Source: Sphingomonas asaccharolytica NBRC 15499 (GTDB taxonomy: Bacteria; Pseudomonadota; Alphaproteobacteria; Sphingomonadales; Sphingomonadaceae). Taken from it: 32,261 nt of DNA. The DNA lies in NCBI RefSeq assembly GCF_001598355.1, contig NZ_BCYU01000051.1, positions 1 to 32,261 of the forward strand, read 5' to 3'. The stretch's first letter is position 1, and each line of letters starts with the position of its first letter. The notes under the pieces are model-generated. The model had not been told where the DNA came from, made no database searches, and saw only the letters and a list, made by a program, of their open reading frames with translations. Below are positions 1 through 7,748 of this stretch, one piece after another. The position numbers were made by a program, and so were the translations under genes.

Positions 1-429
1 GGCTCGACCTGGTTCGGCGAACACCCGCCGGTGCCGCTGACCGATCTCGTCGCCAATATCGAGTTCGAGATGATCGGCGCGCAGGATCCCAAATTGCCTA
101 AGGGCGCGCTGATGATGACCGGTTCGGAACGCTCCAATTTGTTCGACATGATGAAGAGCCGGGGTGCGTTGATCGCTGCCGATCCTTATCCCGAGCAAAA
201 CTTTTTTGAGCGCTCGGACAATTACTCGCTCGCGCTCAAGGGGATCGTCGCGCACACCTTATCGGGCTGGGCAGTGGTGCCGACCTATCACCAGCCGACC
301 GACACGGTCGAAAATCTCGACATCGACTATATGACCAAGGCGATCCAGTCGCTGATCGCGCCGATCCGGCTGCTTGTCGAGGGTGGGTTCAAGTCGGAGT
401 GGAAGCCCAACGGGCGCCCCAAACCATGA
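1..429 (+). CDS. M28 family metallopeptidase, C-terminal part (5' end outside the window)
   Basis: The reading frame is open from base 1 and ends at the TGA at 427-429, so only the last 142 residues are present. The segment starting GSTWFGEHPP, the stretch NFFERSDNYSLALKGI and the later YHQPTDTVENLD match the C-terminal half of M28 (aminopeptidase Y/Q type) zinc peptidases. In that family the last of these carries the final zinc-ligand histidine, followed by the usual D-T. The family removes N-terminal residues from peptides and is usually exported. The signal peptide and the other zinc ligands would lie left of base 1 and cannot be checked. The in-frame ATG at 31 is internal and is not the start. 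A 62-nt gap separates it from the next gene on the same strand. Substrate is not determinable. Confidence 0.88.
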   Translation, partial: GSTWFGEHPPVPLTDLVANIEFEMIGAQDPKLPKGALMMTGSERSNLFDMMKSRGALIAADPYPEQNFFERSDNYSLALKGIVAHTLSGWAVVPTYHQPTDTVENLDIDYMTKAIQSLIAPIRLLVEGGFKSEWKPNGRPKP

Positions 430-491
430 GGGCTTGAACCGATCTCCCGCCGGTCTACATACCGAACAATCGAAAAATTAGGGAGGATCGA

Positions 492-1622
492 ATGACCGCA
501 CCGACCAAGGGCCTCGAACTGCGTTCGCTGGTGTATGACGGCAAAATCGAATTGTCGCTGGTCGATGTCGAATTATCGCCTCCCGGCCCTGGCGAAGTGA
601 TCGTCCGGATCGAGGCGGCGCCGCTCAATCCGTCCGACCTCGGGCTGCTGACCGGCCCCGCCGATCTCGCCACGCTTGATCAGCGCGGTACGGCTGACCG
701 TCCGGTGCTGACCGCCGAGATTCCCCCGCAACGCATGCCGATGGTGCGCGCACGGCTCAACGAATCGATGCCGGTCGGCAATGAGGGCGCCGGAACGGTG
801 GTCGCGGCCGGCGATGGCGCCGAGGAGCTGATCGGCAAGACCGTCGCGGTGATCGGCGGCGGCATGTACACCCAGTACCGCAAGGCGCGGTTGAGCGACC
901 TGCTCCCCTTCCCCGACGGAGTCACTGCACGCGAAGGCGCATCGGCCTTTGTCAATCCGCTGACCGCGCTGGCGATGGTCGAGACGATGCGCGCCGAAGG
1001 CCATAGCGCGCTCGTTCATACCGCGGCTGCATCCAATCTGGGCCAGATGCTCAACCGCATCTGCATCGCCGACGGCGTGAGCCTGGTGAACATCGTCCGA
1101 TCGGCCGAGCAGGCCAGGATCCTGCACGATATCGGCGCCAAGTATGTGGTCGATTCAACCTCGGACAATTTCCGTGATGAGCTGGTCGATGCGCTCGCCG
1201 AGACCGGCGCGACGCTGGCGTTCGACGCGATCGGCGGCGGCAAGCTGGCCGGTCAGATCCTCGCTGCGATGGAAGTCGCCGCTAATCGCAACGCGACGAC
1301 CTATAGCCGCTACGGATCGAATACCCATAAGCAGGTCTATGTCTATGGCAGGCTTGATCTCGGGGCGACATTGATTGGCCCCGATGTCGGATTTGCCTGG
1401 GGCGTCGGCGGCTTCCTGTTGACTCCGTTCCTCATGAAGGCCGGCGCCGAGGTGGTCGGCCGCATGCGCGCGCGTGTCGCCGCCGAAATCCGCACGACCT
1501 TCGCCAGCCACTACACTGCCGACATCTCACTGGCCGAGGCGCTCGATAAGGACACGCTGCTCGCCTACAGCGCGAAAAAGACCGGCGAGAAATATCTGAT
1601 TGTCCCCACCGCGAGCGGCTGA
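492..1622 (+). CDS. Zinc-independent MDR-family (quinone oxidoreductase-like) NAD(P)H-dependent oxidoreductase
   Basis: 376 residues. The N-terminal GroES-like domain is recognisable from GPGEVIVRIEAAPLNPSDLGLL (about residues 33-54) and VGNEGAGTVVAAG (about 95-107). The Rossmann half contains ALVHTAAASNLGQM (about 174-187) in place of the classical GxGxxG loop, then VNIVRSAEQ and FDAIGGG. The Cys/His zinc ligands of true alcohol dehydrogenases are absent, which fits the quinone oxidoreductase/enoyl reductase branch of the MDR superfamily. About 30 extra residues separate the first motif from the VGNEGAG segment. A GGGAGG ribosome site at 481-486 lies 5 nt before the ATG. The protein is predicted cytoplasmic. 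The substrate (quinone, enal or enoyl thioester) cannot be told from the sequence. Confidence 0.85.
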   Translation: MTAPTKGLELRSLVYDGKIELSLVDVELSPPGPGEVIVRIEAAPLNPSDLGLLTGPADLATLDQRGTADRPVLTAEIPPQRMPMVRARLNESMPVGNEGAGTVVAAGDGAEELIGKTVAVIGGGMYTQYRKARLSDLLPFPDGVTAREGASAFVNPLTALAMVETMRAEGHSALVHTAAASNLGQMLNRICIADGVSLVNIVRSAEQARILHDIGAKYVVDSTSDNFRDELVDALAETGATLAFDAIGGGKLAGQILAAMEVAANRNATTYSRYGSNTHKQVYVYGRLDLGATLIGPDVGFAWGVGGFLLTPFLMKAGAEVVGRMRARVAAEIRTTFASHYTADISLAEALDKDTLLAYSAKKTGEKYLIVPTASG

Positions 1623-1629
1623 TCCGCCA

Positions 1630-2262
1630 TCAATCGCCGTTGATGAAAATCGCCATCATCCACTTGCCGTCGCGCTTTCGAAAGATCGCGCGATAGGCGA
1701 GCGGGTTGCGCAGGAAATCGACGCGGACATAACCTTCCTTGCCCTCGTCAGTCTTCACGTGCGTCCATGCGCTATCCTTCTCGTCGATGACGGTCAGGAT
1801 GTCCCAGTCGAGCAACGCCACGACTGCGCTGTCGGTATTCGGGCCGACGCGCAGATTGACCCGCGGCCGGCCAGGCATGGTGGTCGCGAAGACGTCGCGC
1901 GACTGCGGCAGGCGCGCATACATATAGGGAATGCTCGCCTCGCCCCGATCGAGCGCGCAGCCGAGCGACAATGCCAGATCGAGTTCGACCCACAGGTTCG
2001 ACGACGCGGGGTGGACCAGGTCCCATTCCTTCGCGAACCCCGCTTTGCCCGGGATGCCGACATCGAGCGAATATTCAATGTCGGGCGTGGTCAGCTCCAG
2101 CAACGCCTTCGCGCCCTTGCGCGCGACAATGCCCTTCAACGTCGTGCGGAATGCGGCGAACGACGCATCCGCGGCACATTCGTCGCGTGGCGGCAGCTTG
2201 TCCGCGCGTGCCGTGGCGGGAAGGGTCATGGCAGCCAGCGCTGCGAGCAAGGCGATCTTCAT
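1630..2262 (-). CDS. Exported SH3-domain protein
   Basis: 210 residues from the ATG at 2262. This start places a hydrophobic signal peptide, MKIALLAALAAMTLPATARA, at the very N-terminus. The upstream in-frame ATG at 2298 would put 12 extra residues before it. The middle part is rich in acidic residues and holds two cysteines. Residues about 125-175 (VNLRVGPNTDSAVVALL then WTHVKTDEGKEGYVRVDFL) form a bacterial SH3 (SH3_3/YgiM-type) domain, a fold that commonly binds cell-wall peptides. The protein ends with a short segment, RAIFRKRDGKWMMAIFING, that is usual for this sphingomonad family. The likely location is the periplasm. It is convergent with the upstream oxidoreductase, with only 7 bases between the stop codons. 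The precise role is unknown. Confidence 0.8.
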   Translation of the reverse strand: MKIALLAALAAMTLPATARADKLPPRDECAADASFAAFRTTLKGIVARKGAKALLELTTPDIEYSLDVGIPGKAGFAKEWDLVHPASSNLWVELDLALSLGCALDRGEASIPYMYARLPQSRDVFATTMPGRPRVNLRVGPNTDSAVVALLDWDILTVIDEKDSAWTHVKTDEGKEGYVRVDFLRNPLAYRAIFRKRDGKWMMAIFINGD

Positions 2263-2298
2263 GCGCCACAAGGCATCATGCGTGGGTGCCCAAGTCAA

Positions 2299-2360
2299 TC
2301 GCCGCGATCAAGAGCAGCTAAGTATCTTAAATCAGTAATATAAACTAAGATTTCAGACCA
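2299..2360. promoter_or_regulatory. AT-rich divergent promoter region between SH3 protein and KaiC-like gene
   Basis: The intergenic stretch between the two divergent genes contains a short AT-rich island (about 2320-2352) in otherwise GC-rich DNA. It includes TAATATAAAC and the inverted repeat ATCTTA (2324-2329) / TAAGAT (2346-2351). This is a plausible place for divergent promoters or a regulator site. No clear sigma-70 -35/-10 pair or EcfG-type GGAAC-N16-GTT pair could be assigned. The rest of the gap to 2492 shows no gene. Confidence 0.35.
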
Positions 2361-2492
2361 TTTCGGGCAGCGAAAAGGCGCCGCTGCGGCAAGCCGCGAG
2401 GGATCGAAATCGCCCGTCCGGCATTGAGCAACATCAAGTCGTAACGGACGCGATACCGTTAACGTTGGATGTTTGCAGAAGATGGAGTTCGG

Positions 2493-3974
2493 ATGGGAAA
2501 TTGTGCAACCGGGGTCGCCGGGCTGGATGAAATCCTCGCCGGTGGTTTAGCGAACGGCAGGCTTTTTCTTGTCGAAGGCAGTCCCGGCACGGGCAAGACG
2601 ACGATCGCCAGCCAGTTCCTCATGGCCGGTGTGAAAAACGACGAACGGGTACTCTATATCACCTTGTCCGAAACCGAGGAGGAACTGCGCGACGGCGCGG
2701 CGTCGCACGGATGGGATTTCCCCGAGAATTTCGAAATCTTCGAGCTCGTCCCGCCCGAAAGCCTGCTCAACGACGAGCAGCAGCAGAGCCTGCTTTATTC
2801 ATCCGACCTCGAACTGGGTGAAACGACGAAACGGATATTCGAAGCTTTCGAGCGCGCCAAGCCGGCGCGGGTAGTGCTCGACAGCCTATCCGAAATCCGT
2901 CTGCTCGCACAAAGTTCGCTGCGGTATCGCCGCCAGATCCTGGCGCTGAAACACTATTTTTCGCACAATGACGCGACCGTGTTGATGCTCGACGATCTGA
3001 CCGCGGATGTCATGGACAAGACCGTGCACAGCGTCGCACATGCCGTGATCCGGCTGGAGGAATTGTCGCCCAATTACGGAGCGGAGCGGCGGCGAATGCG
3101 CGTGATCAAATATCGCGGCCGCCGCTATCGTGGCGGGTATCACGACTTCGTCATCGAAACGGGCGGCGTCCGCGCGTTTCCACGGCTGGTGTCGGCGGAA
3201 CATCGGGCCGATTTCAAGCGCGAGACGGTACCAATCGACAATGAGCGTCTCAACGAACTGCTCGGCGGGGGATTCGAGCGCGGCGCGAGCAACCTGATCC
3301 TTGGTCCCGCCGGCACCGGCAAGTCGCTGCTCACGCTCAGCTTCGTCCAATCGGCGATCAACCGCGGCGAAAGCGCGGCGATGTTCGTTTTCGATGAAGA
3401 ACTCGGGCTCTTGTTCGAGCGCTCCAAGGGGTTAGGCATCGATCTTCCGGCGATGGTCGACACCGGAAGGCTGGTGATCGAACAGATCGACGCCGCCGAG
3501 CTGACCCCCGGGGAATTCTCCGAGCGCGTGCGTGTTTGTGTCGAAACGCATGGCGCGCGGACCGTCGTGATCGACAGCCTCAACGGCTATCAGGCGGCGA
3601 TGCCCGAGGAGCAGGCACTGATCCTGCACATGCACGAATTGCTGCAATATCTGAACCGCCAAGGCGCGACGACCTTCCTCACGGTCGCGCAGCACGGGCT
3701 TGTCGGCGACATGAAGTCGCCGGTCGACGTGACCTACCTGGCCGATACGGTCATCCTGTTGCGCTATTTCGAGGCGTTGGGACGGGTCCGGCGCGCAATG
3801 TCGGTCGTTAAGAAACGCACCGGCTTTCATGAAGACACGATCAGGGAGTTCATGATCAACCATAAAGGCATTACGCTCGGCGAGCCGCTCACCGGCTTCC
3901 AGGGCGTGCTGCGCGGTGTGCCGAGCCTCGTCGGCGACGATGACGCCGGGCTGCTCGACGTGAAGCAGAGGTGA
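2493..3974 (+). CDS. KaiC-like double-RecA ATPase
   Basis: 493 residues with two RecA/KaiC domains. The first Walker A, GSPGTGKTT, is at about residues 29-37 and is followed by LSETEEEL carrying the catalytic acidic residues. The second Walker A, GPAGTGKSL, is at about 271-279, followed by FVFDEE. KaiC proteins are hexameric ATPases; in cyanobacteria they form the circadian oscillator with KaiA and KaiB. At the position of the cyanobacterial Ser431-Thr432 phosphorylation pair this protein has Thr414-Tyr415, by manual alignment to the following ADTVILLRY. I chose the ATG at 2493 because GGAG at 2484-2487 is well spaced and the N-terminus then matches other KaiC-like proteins. An in-frame ATG at 2469 would add 8 residues. 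No kaiA or kaiB is nearby. The downstream kinase gene starts 7 nt after the stop, so the two are probably one transcript. Confidence 0.9.
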   Translation: MGNCATGVAGLDEILAGGLANGRLFLVEGSPGTGKTTIASQFLMAGVKNDERVLYITLSETEEELRDGAASHGWDFPENFEIFELVPPESLLNDEQQQSLLYSSDLELGETTKRIFEAFERAKPARVVLDSLSEIRLLAQSSLRYRRQILALKHYFSHNDATVLMLDDLTADVMDKTVHSVAHAVIRLEELSPNYGAERRRMRVIKYRGRRYRGGYHDFVIETGGVRAFPRLVSAEHRADFKRETVPIDNERLNELLGGGFERGASNLILGPAGTGKSLLTLSFVQSAINRGESAAMFVFDEELGLLFERSKGLGIDLPAMVDTGRLVIEQIDAAELTPGEFSERVRVCVETHGARTVVIDSLNGYQAAMPEEQALILHMHELLQYLNRQGATTFLTVAQHGLVGDMKSPVDVTYLADTVILLRYFEALGRVRRAMSVVKKRTGFHEDTIREFMINHKGITLGEPLTGFQGVLRGVPSLVGDDDAGLLDVKQR

Positions 3975-3981
3975 TCGTCTC

Positions 3982-6504
3982 TTGAATCGCACGATTGCCG
4001 AAGGCGCCGTTATTTTGGCGCCGCATGGGCGCGACGCGGCCGTAGCGGAAGCGATGCTGCGCGAGGCCGGTCTCGAAGCGGCCGCCTTCCCTGACATTCC
4101 CTCATTCGTTCGCGCGCTGCGCGGCGGAGCTGGCTTCGCGATCGTCACCGAAGAGGCGCTGCGCGGCGCCGATCTGCGCGACCTCGCCGGCTTCCTTGCC
4201 GACCAAGCGGAATGGTCGGACTTTCCGTTCATCGTCCTGACCGCGCGCGGCGGCGGGCTCGAGCGCAATCCGGGCGCCGTGCGGTTGCTCGAGACGCTGG
4301 GCAACGTCACTTTTCTCGAACGCCCCTTTCATCCCACCACATTGGTCAGCCTCGCCCGCGCGGCGCGCCGTGCGCGATTGCGGCAATATGAGGCGCGCAC
4401 GCGGCTGGAGGACATTCGCGCGGGCCAGGAGCGATTGCGCGTCGCACTGAACGCCGGCGGCCTCGGCGCCTGGACGATGGAGCTCAACACAAACACGCTG
4501 CATGCGTCGCCAGAATGCAAGGCCCATTATGGTCGGCGCGCTGACCAGCCGTTCGATTTCGATCAGCTGATCGCTGCGATCCATCCCGACGATCGCGAGC
4601 GGATGCGCGCCACCGCCGAGCGCTCGATGGCAAGCGGCGAGCATTACGATGTCGAATATCGGATCTTATGGCCCGACGGCTCGCTCCATTGGGTTCAGGT
4701 CAATGGGCGGCTGGAATACGACGCCCGCGGCAGGATCTCGCAGATGGTCGGCGTGTCGCAAGACATCACGTCGCGCCGCCGCACCGAAAGCCACCAAGCG
4801 GCATTGATCGCGCTGGGCGATGGCTTGCGCCAGATGACCGATCCGGCAGCGATGTCGTTCCTGGCGGCGGGGATCCTGGGGTCGACGCTTGGCGTCAGCC
4901 GCGCGGGCTATGGCATCATCGATCCGGTGGCGGAAACCATTACGATCGAGCGCGACTGGAACAGTGTCGGCACCAATAGCCTGGCGGGCGTGCTCCATTT
5001 TCGCGACTACGGCTCCTATATCGAAGACTTGAAGCGCGGCGAACTGGTGGCGATCGCCGATGCGCGCGAAGACCCGCGCACTGCCGCAACCGCCGCCGCG
5101 CTGGAAGCGATTCATGCCCGCGCAGTGCTCAACATGCCGCTGGTCGATCACAACAGTTTCGTCGCCTTGCTTTACCTCAACGACAAAGGGCCGCGTGCGT
5201 GGATCGCGGAGGACGTGGCGTTCGTCCGCGACGTCGCCGATCGTACGCAAGCGGCAATCGAGCGGCGCCAGGCCGAACTCTCGCTCGCCGCGCTGGCGGA
5301 ATCGCTCGAGCACCAGGTCGAGGAGCGGACGCGCGAAAGCGAGGCGGCGCAGGAACAATTGCGCCAGGCACAGAAAATGGAAGCCGTCGGCCAGCTGACC
5401 GGCGGGCTGGCGCACGATTTCAACAATCTTCTCACCGGCATTTCGGGCGGTCTCGAACTGATTGAGATGCGCATCAAACAGGGCCGGACGGCGGAGATCG
5501 ACAAATATGTCGAGATGGCGCGTAGCGCGACCAAGCGCGCGGCGGCGCTGACGCATCGGCTGCTCGCCTTTTCGCGACGCCAGACGCTCGACCCGAGGCC
5601 GACCGACGTCAACCGGCTGATCGCCAATATGGAGGAATTCCTGCGGCGCTCGGTTGGCCCGCAGATCGAACTCGAAGTAGTCGGTGCGGGAGGATTGTGG
5701 ACGACCTTGATCGATCCCAATCAGCTCGAAAATGCGCTGCTCAATCTCTGCATCAACGCGCGCGACGCAATGCCCGATGGCGGCCGCGTCACGATCGAAA
5801 CCGCGAACAAATGGCTCGATCACGCAGGCGCGCGCGACCGCGACCTGCCACCCGGCCAATATATTTCGCTGTGCGTGACCGACACCGGCACCGGCATGTC
5901 CGCCGAGACGATCGAACGCGCGTTCGATCCCTTCTACACGACCAAGCCGCTGGGCGAGGGAACCGGCCTCGGCCTGTCGATGATCTATGGGTTTGTGCGC
6001 CAATCGGGCGGCCAAGTCCGGATCTATTCCGAGCTGGGCCAAGGGACAACGATGTGCCTGTATTTTCCGCGCGTTCATTCGCGGGAATATGCGGAACAGG
6101 AGTCGCCCGATCATGCGCCGCCCACACCGTCCACGGGCAGCGAAACCGTCCTGGTGGTCGACGATGAGCCGGCGATCCGCGCGCTGATTGCCGATGCCCT
6201 TGCCGATCTGGGCTATACCGCGATCGAAGCGGGAGACGGAGCGTCCGGACTGGCGATGCTCCAGGCCAATCCGGCGATCCAACTGCTCGTCACCGATGTC
6301 GGCCTGCCCAGGGGCATGAATGGCCGCCAGTTGGCCGATGCGGCAAGAGTCGAGCGCCCCGATCTCAAAGTGCTGTTCATCACCGGTTATGCCGAGAATG
6401 CGGTGATCGGCAACGGCCAGCTCGAACGCGGGATGCACGTGCTGACCAAGCCGTTCGCGATGGACGCGCTGACCGGCAGGATTCGCGAGGTCATCGGCGA
6501 CTGA
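3982..6504 (+). CDS. Hybrid sensor histidine kinase (pseudo-receiver, PAS, GAF, HisKA, HATPase, REC)
   Basis: 840 residues from a TTG start. Domain order: a receiver-like domain (about 8-130) with no phosphoacceptor Asp and with Arg114 where the conserved Lys should be; a PAS domain (about 150-265) with the PAC-like ending ISQMVGVSQDITSRR; a GAF domain (about 275-430); a coiled stretch; a HisKA box with His478 in LAHDFNNLL; and an HATPase domain with N-box NLCINARDAMPDGG and G-boxes DTGTGMS and GEGTGLGLSM. Last comes a receiver (about 713-838) with VVDDE, phosphoacceptor Asp772 and LTKPF. It has no membrane segments, so it is likely a cytoplasmic sensor. An AGAGG site lies upstream of the TTG, and no better ATG precedes the first domain. 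Immediate linkage to the KaiC-like gene suggests that they act together. Confidence 0.92.
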   Translation: MNRTIAEGAVILAPHGRDAAVAEAMLREAGLEAAAFPDIPSFVRALRGGAGFAIVTEEALRGADLRDLAGFLADQAEWSDFPFIVLTARGGGLERNPGAVRLLETLGNVTFLERPFHPTTLVSLARAARRARLRQYEARTRLEDIRAGQERLRVALNAGGLGAWTMELNTNTLHASPECKAHYGRRADQPFDFDQLIAAIHPDDRERMRATAERSMASGEHYDVEYRILWPDGSLHWVQVNGRLEYDARGRISQMVGVSQDITSRRRTESHQAALIALGDGLRQMTDPAAMSFLAAGILGSTLGVSRAGYGIIDPVAETITIERDWNSVGTNSLAGVLHFRDYGSYIEDLKRGELVAIADAREDPRTAATAAALEAIHARAVLNMPLVDHNSFVALLYLNDKGPRAWIAEDVAFVRDVADRTQAAIERRQAELSLAALAESLEHQVEERTRESEAAQEQLRQAQKMEAVGQLTGGLAHDFNNLLTGISGGLELIEMRIKQGRTAEIDKYVEMARSATKRAAALTHRLLAFSRRQTLDPRPTDVNRLIANMEEFLRRSVGPQIELEVVGAGGLWTTLIDPNQLENALLNLCINARDAMPDGGRVTIETANKWLDHAGARDRDLPPGQYISLCVTDTGTGMSAETIERAFDPFYTTKPLGEGTGLGLSMIYGFVRQSGGQVRIYSELGQGTTMCLYFPRVHSREYAEQESPDHAPPTPSTGSETVLVVDDEPAIRALIADALADLGYTAIEAGDGASGLAMLQANPAIQLLVTDVGLPRGMNGRQLADAARVERPDLKVLFITGYAENAVIGNGQLERGMHVLTKPFAMDALTGRIREVIGD

Positions 6505-6576
6505 GCGACGTCCGATCGGTCGGCCACGCATTCACCCGCTTGCCGCACTCTGTCCACCTCTCTATCCCCCAGCGCC

Positions 6577-7248
6577 ATGCTCAAGCTCATCATCGGCAAC
6601 AAAGCCTATTCGAGTTGGTCGCTGCGCGGCTGGCTGGCGTGCAAGCAATCGGGGTTGCCGTTCGAGGAAGTCGTCGTGCCGCTGTACGACGGCGGCTGGG
6701 ACAAGCGCCGCCAGGGCGACGAATTCGCGCCATCATCGGGCAAGGTGCCGATCCTGTGGGACGGCGACATCGTCGTCTGGGACAGTCTGGCGATCGTCGA
6801 ATTTCTCAACGACAAGACGGGCAACAACAAGTTCTGGCCGACGGACGATGCCGCGCGGGCGATGGCGCGATCGATGGCGGCGGAGATGCATTCGGGTTTC
6901 GCCGGGCTGCGCAACAAGCACGGCATGAACATCCGCCAGGTCTATCCACCCAAGCGTCCCGACGACGATGTCGTCGCCGAACTGACCCGACTGATGGAGA
7001 TCTGGGCGCAAGCCCGCGCACGCTTCGGCGGCACCGGGCCTTTCCTGTTCGGTGAATTCGGCGCGGCGGACATCATGTTCGCGCCCGTCTGTACGCGCAT
7101 CGTGACATATCAATTGCCCGTCGCGCGCTTCGCGGCGGCCTATGTCGAGGCCGTGTTGACGCATCCATTCATGCAGGACTGGATCGCCGGCGCGCAGGAA
7201 GAGGAATGGGTGATCGAGAAATTCGAGCATCCTGCGGGGAACACCTAG
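6577..7248 (+). CDS. Glutathione S-transferase family protein
   Basis: 223 residues. The N-terminal thioredoxin-like domain starts MLKLIIGNKAYSSWSLRGW, with a serine-rich catalytic loop and the cis-Pro segment GKVPIL (about residues 51-56). The motif VWDSLAIVEFLND (about 62-75) is the usual glutathione-binding ExSxAI-type strand, here DSLAI. The C-terminal all-helical domain follows, including GPFLFGEFGAADIMFAPV, the conserved N-capping box region. Length is typical of bacterial GSTs. Such enzymes conjugate glutathione to electrophiles or act as glutathione-dependent isomerases or lyases; the substrate is not evident. The protein is cytoplasmic. The Shine-Dalgarno sequence before the ATG is weak. 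It lies 72 nt after the hybrid kinase on the same strand and is probably transcribed separately. Confidence 0.9.
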   Translation: MLKLIIGNKAYSSWSLRGWLACKQSGLPFEEVVVPLYDGGWDKRRQGDEFAPSSGKVPILWDGDIVVWDSLAIVEFLNDKTGNNKFWPTDDAARAMARSMAAEMHSGFAGLRNKHGMNIRQVYPPKRPDDDVVAELTRLMEIWAQARARFGGTGPFLFGEFGAADIMFAPVCTRIVTYQLPVARFAAAYVEAVLTHPFMQDWIAGAQEEEWVIEKFEHPAGNT

Positions 7249-7258
7249 GCAGGGCCTA

Positions 7259-7277
7259 TACGGGTTATTTACCCGTA
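7259..7277. promoter_or_regulatory. Perfect 7-bp-arm palindrome upstream of the globin gene
   Basis: TACGGGTTATTTACCCGTA has two perfect 7-bp arms around the 5-bp centre TATTT, and lies 20 bp before the globin ATG. There is no T-run after it, so it reads better as a regulator operator than as a terminator of the GST gene. The regulator is unknown. The position suggests control of the globin. Confidence 0.45.
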
Positions 7278-7297
7278 ATCGTGATGATCGTGGGGCG

Positions 7298-7729
7298 ATG
7301 GATACGAACCAGGTCAATCTTATCCGAGACAGTTTCGTCCAGATCCTGCTCGACTCCGACGCTGCCGCACGCTTGTTCTACGACCGTCTGTTCGAACTCG
7401 CCCCCGATACCCGCCCCCTGTTCCAGAACGACATGGCCGAACAAGGTCGACATCTGATCTCGGCGCTGGCCAAGATCGTCACCGGATTGAGCAGCCTGGA
7501 TGTCATGCTGCCCGGGTTATGCAGGCTTGCCGAACGGCATGTCGATTATGGCGTGAATGACCGCCATTATGCCGTCGCCGGCAACGCGTTGCTGCACATG
7601 GTCACCGCGCATGGCGGTCTTGCGATCGACAGCGCGACCGTGCTGGCTTGGAAGACAGCTTATGCAATGCTCGCGGATGTCATGATCGCCGCCAGCAACG
7701 ACTATCGCGGATTGTCCGACGCCGCCTGA
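7298..7729 (+). CDS. Single-domain flavohemoglobin-like globin
   Basis: 143 residues, matching the globin part of flavohemoglobins. The haem-pocket residues can be placed: B10 Tyr28 in LFYDRLFELAP, CD1 Phe42 in PLFQ, E7 Gln49, and the proximal F8 His81 in LAERHVDYGV, followed by HYAVAGNALL. A Tyr-B10/Gln-E7 pocket is typical of globins that bind oxygen tightly and detoxify nitric oxide. The FAD/NAD reductase domain of flavohemoglobin is absent, so any nitric oxide dioxygenase activity would need an external reductase. The ATG follows a G-rich stretch (7291-7295). A palindromic operator-like site lies just upstream. It is convergent with the phosphate transporter, with 19 bases between the stop codons. 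It is likely cytoplasmic. Confidence 0.88.
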   Translation: MDTNQVNLIRDSFVQILLDSDAAARLFYDRLFELAPDTRPLFQNDMAEQGRHLISALAKIVTGLSSLDVMLPGLCRLAERHVDYGVNDRHYAVAGNALLHMVTAHGGLAIDSATVLAWKTAYAMLADVMIAASNDYRGLSDAA

Positions 7730-7748
7730 CTGGTCCGGCGATCGCCGA

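Noticed and set aside
1600..2343. 247-residue plus-strand frame over the SH3 protein
   Set aside because: The minus frame has a signal peptide and SH3 domain; this one has no family features.
4666..6531. 621-residue open frame on the minus strand opposite the hybrid kinase
   Set aside because: It is a GC-rich shadow with no recognisable domain, while the plus strand has clear PAS, GAF, HisKA, HATPase and receiver motifs.
7736..7747. CGGCGATCGCCG palindrome between globin and Pit gene as a terminator
   Set aside because: The 12-bp self-complementary run has no loop or T-run; such GC palindromes are frequent by chance in this DNA.
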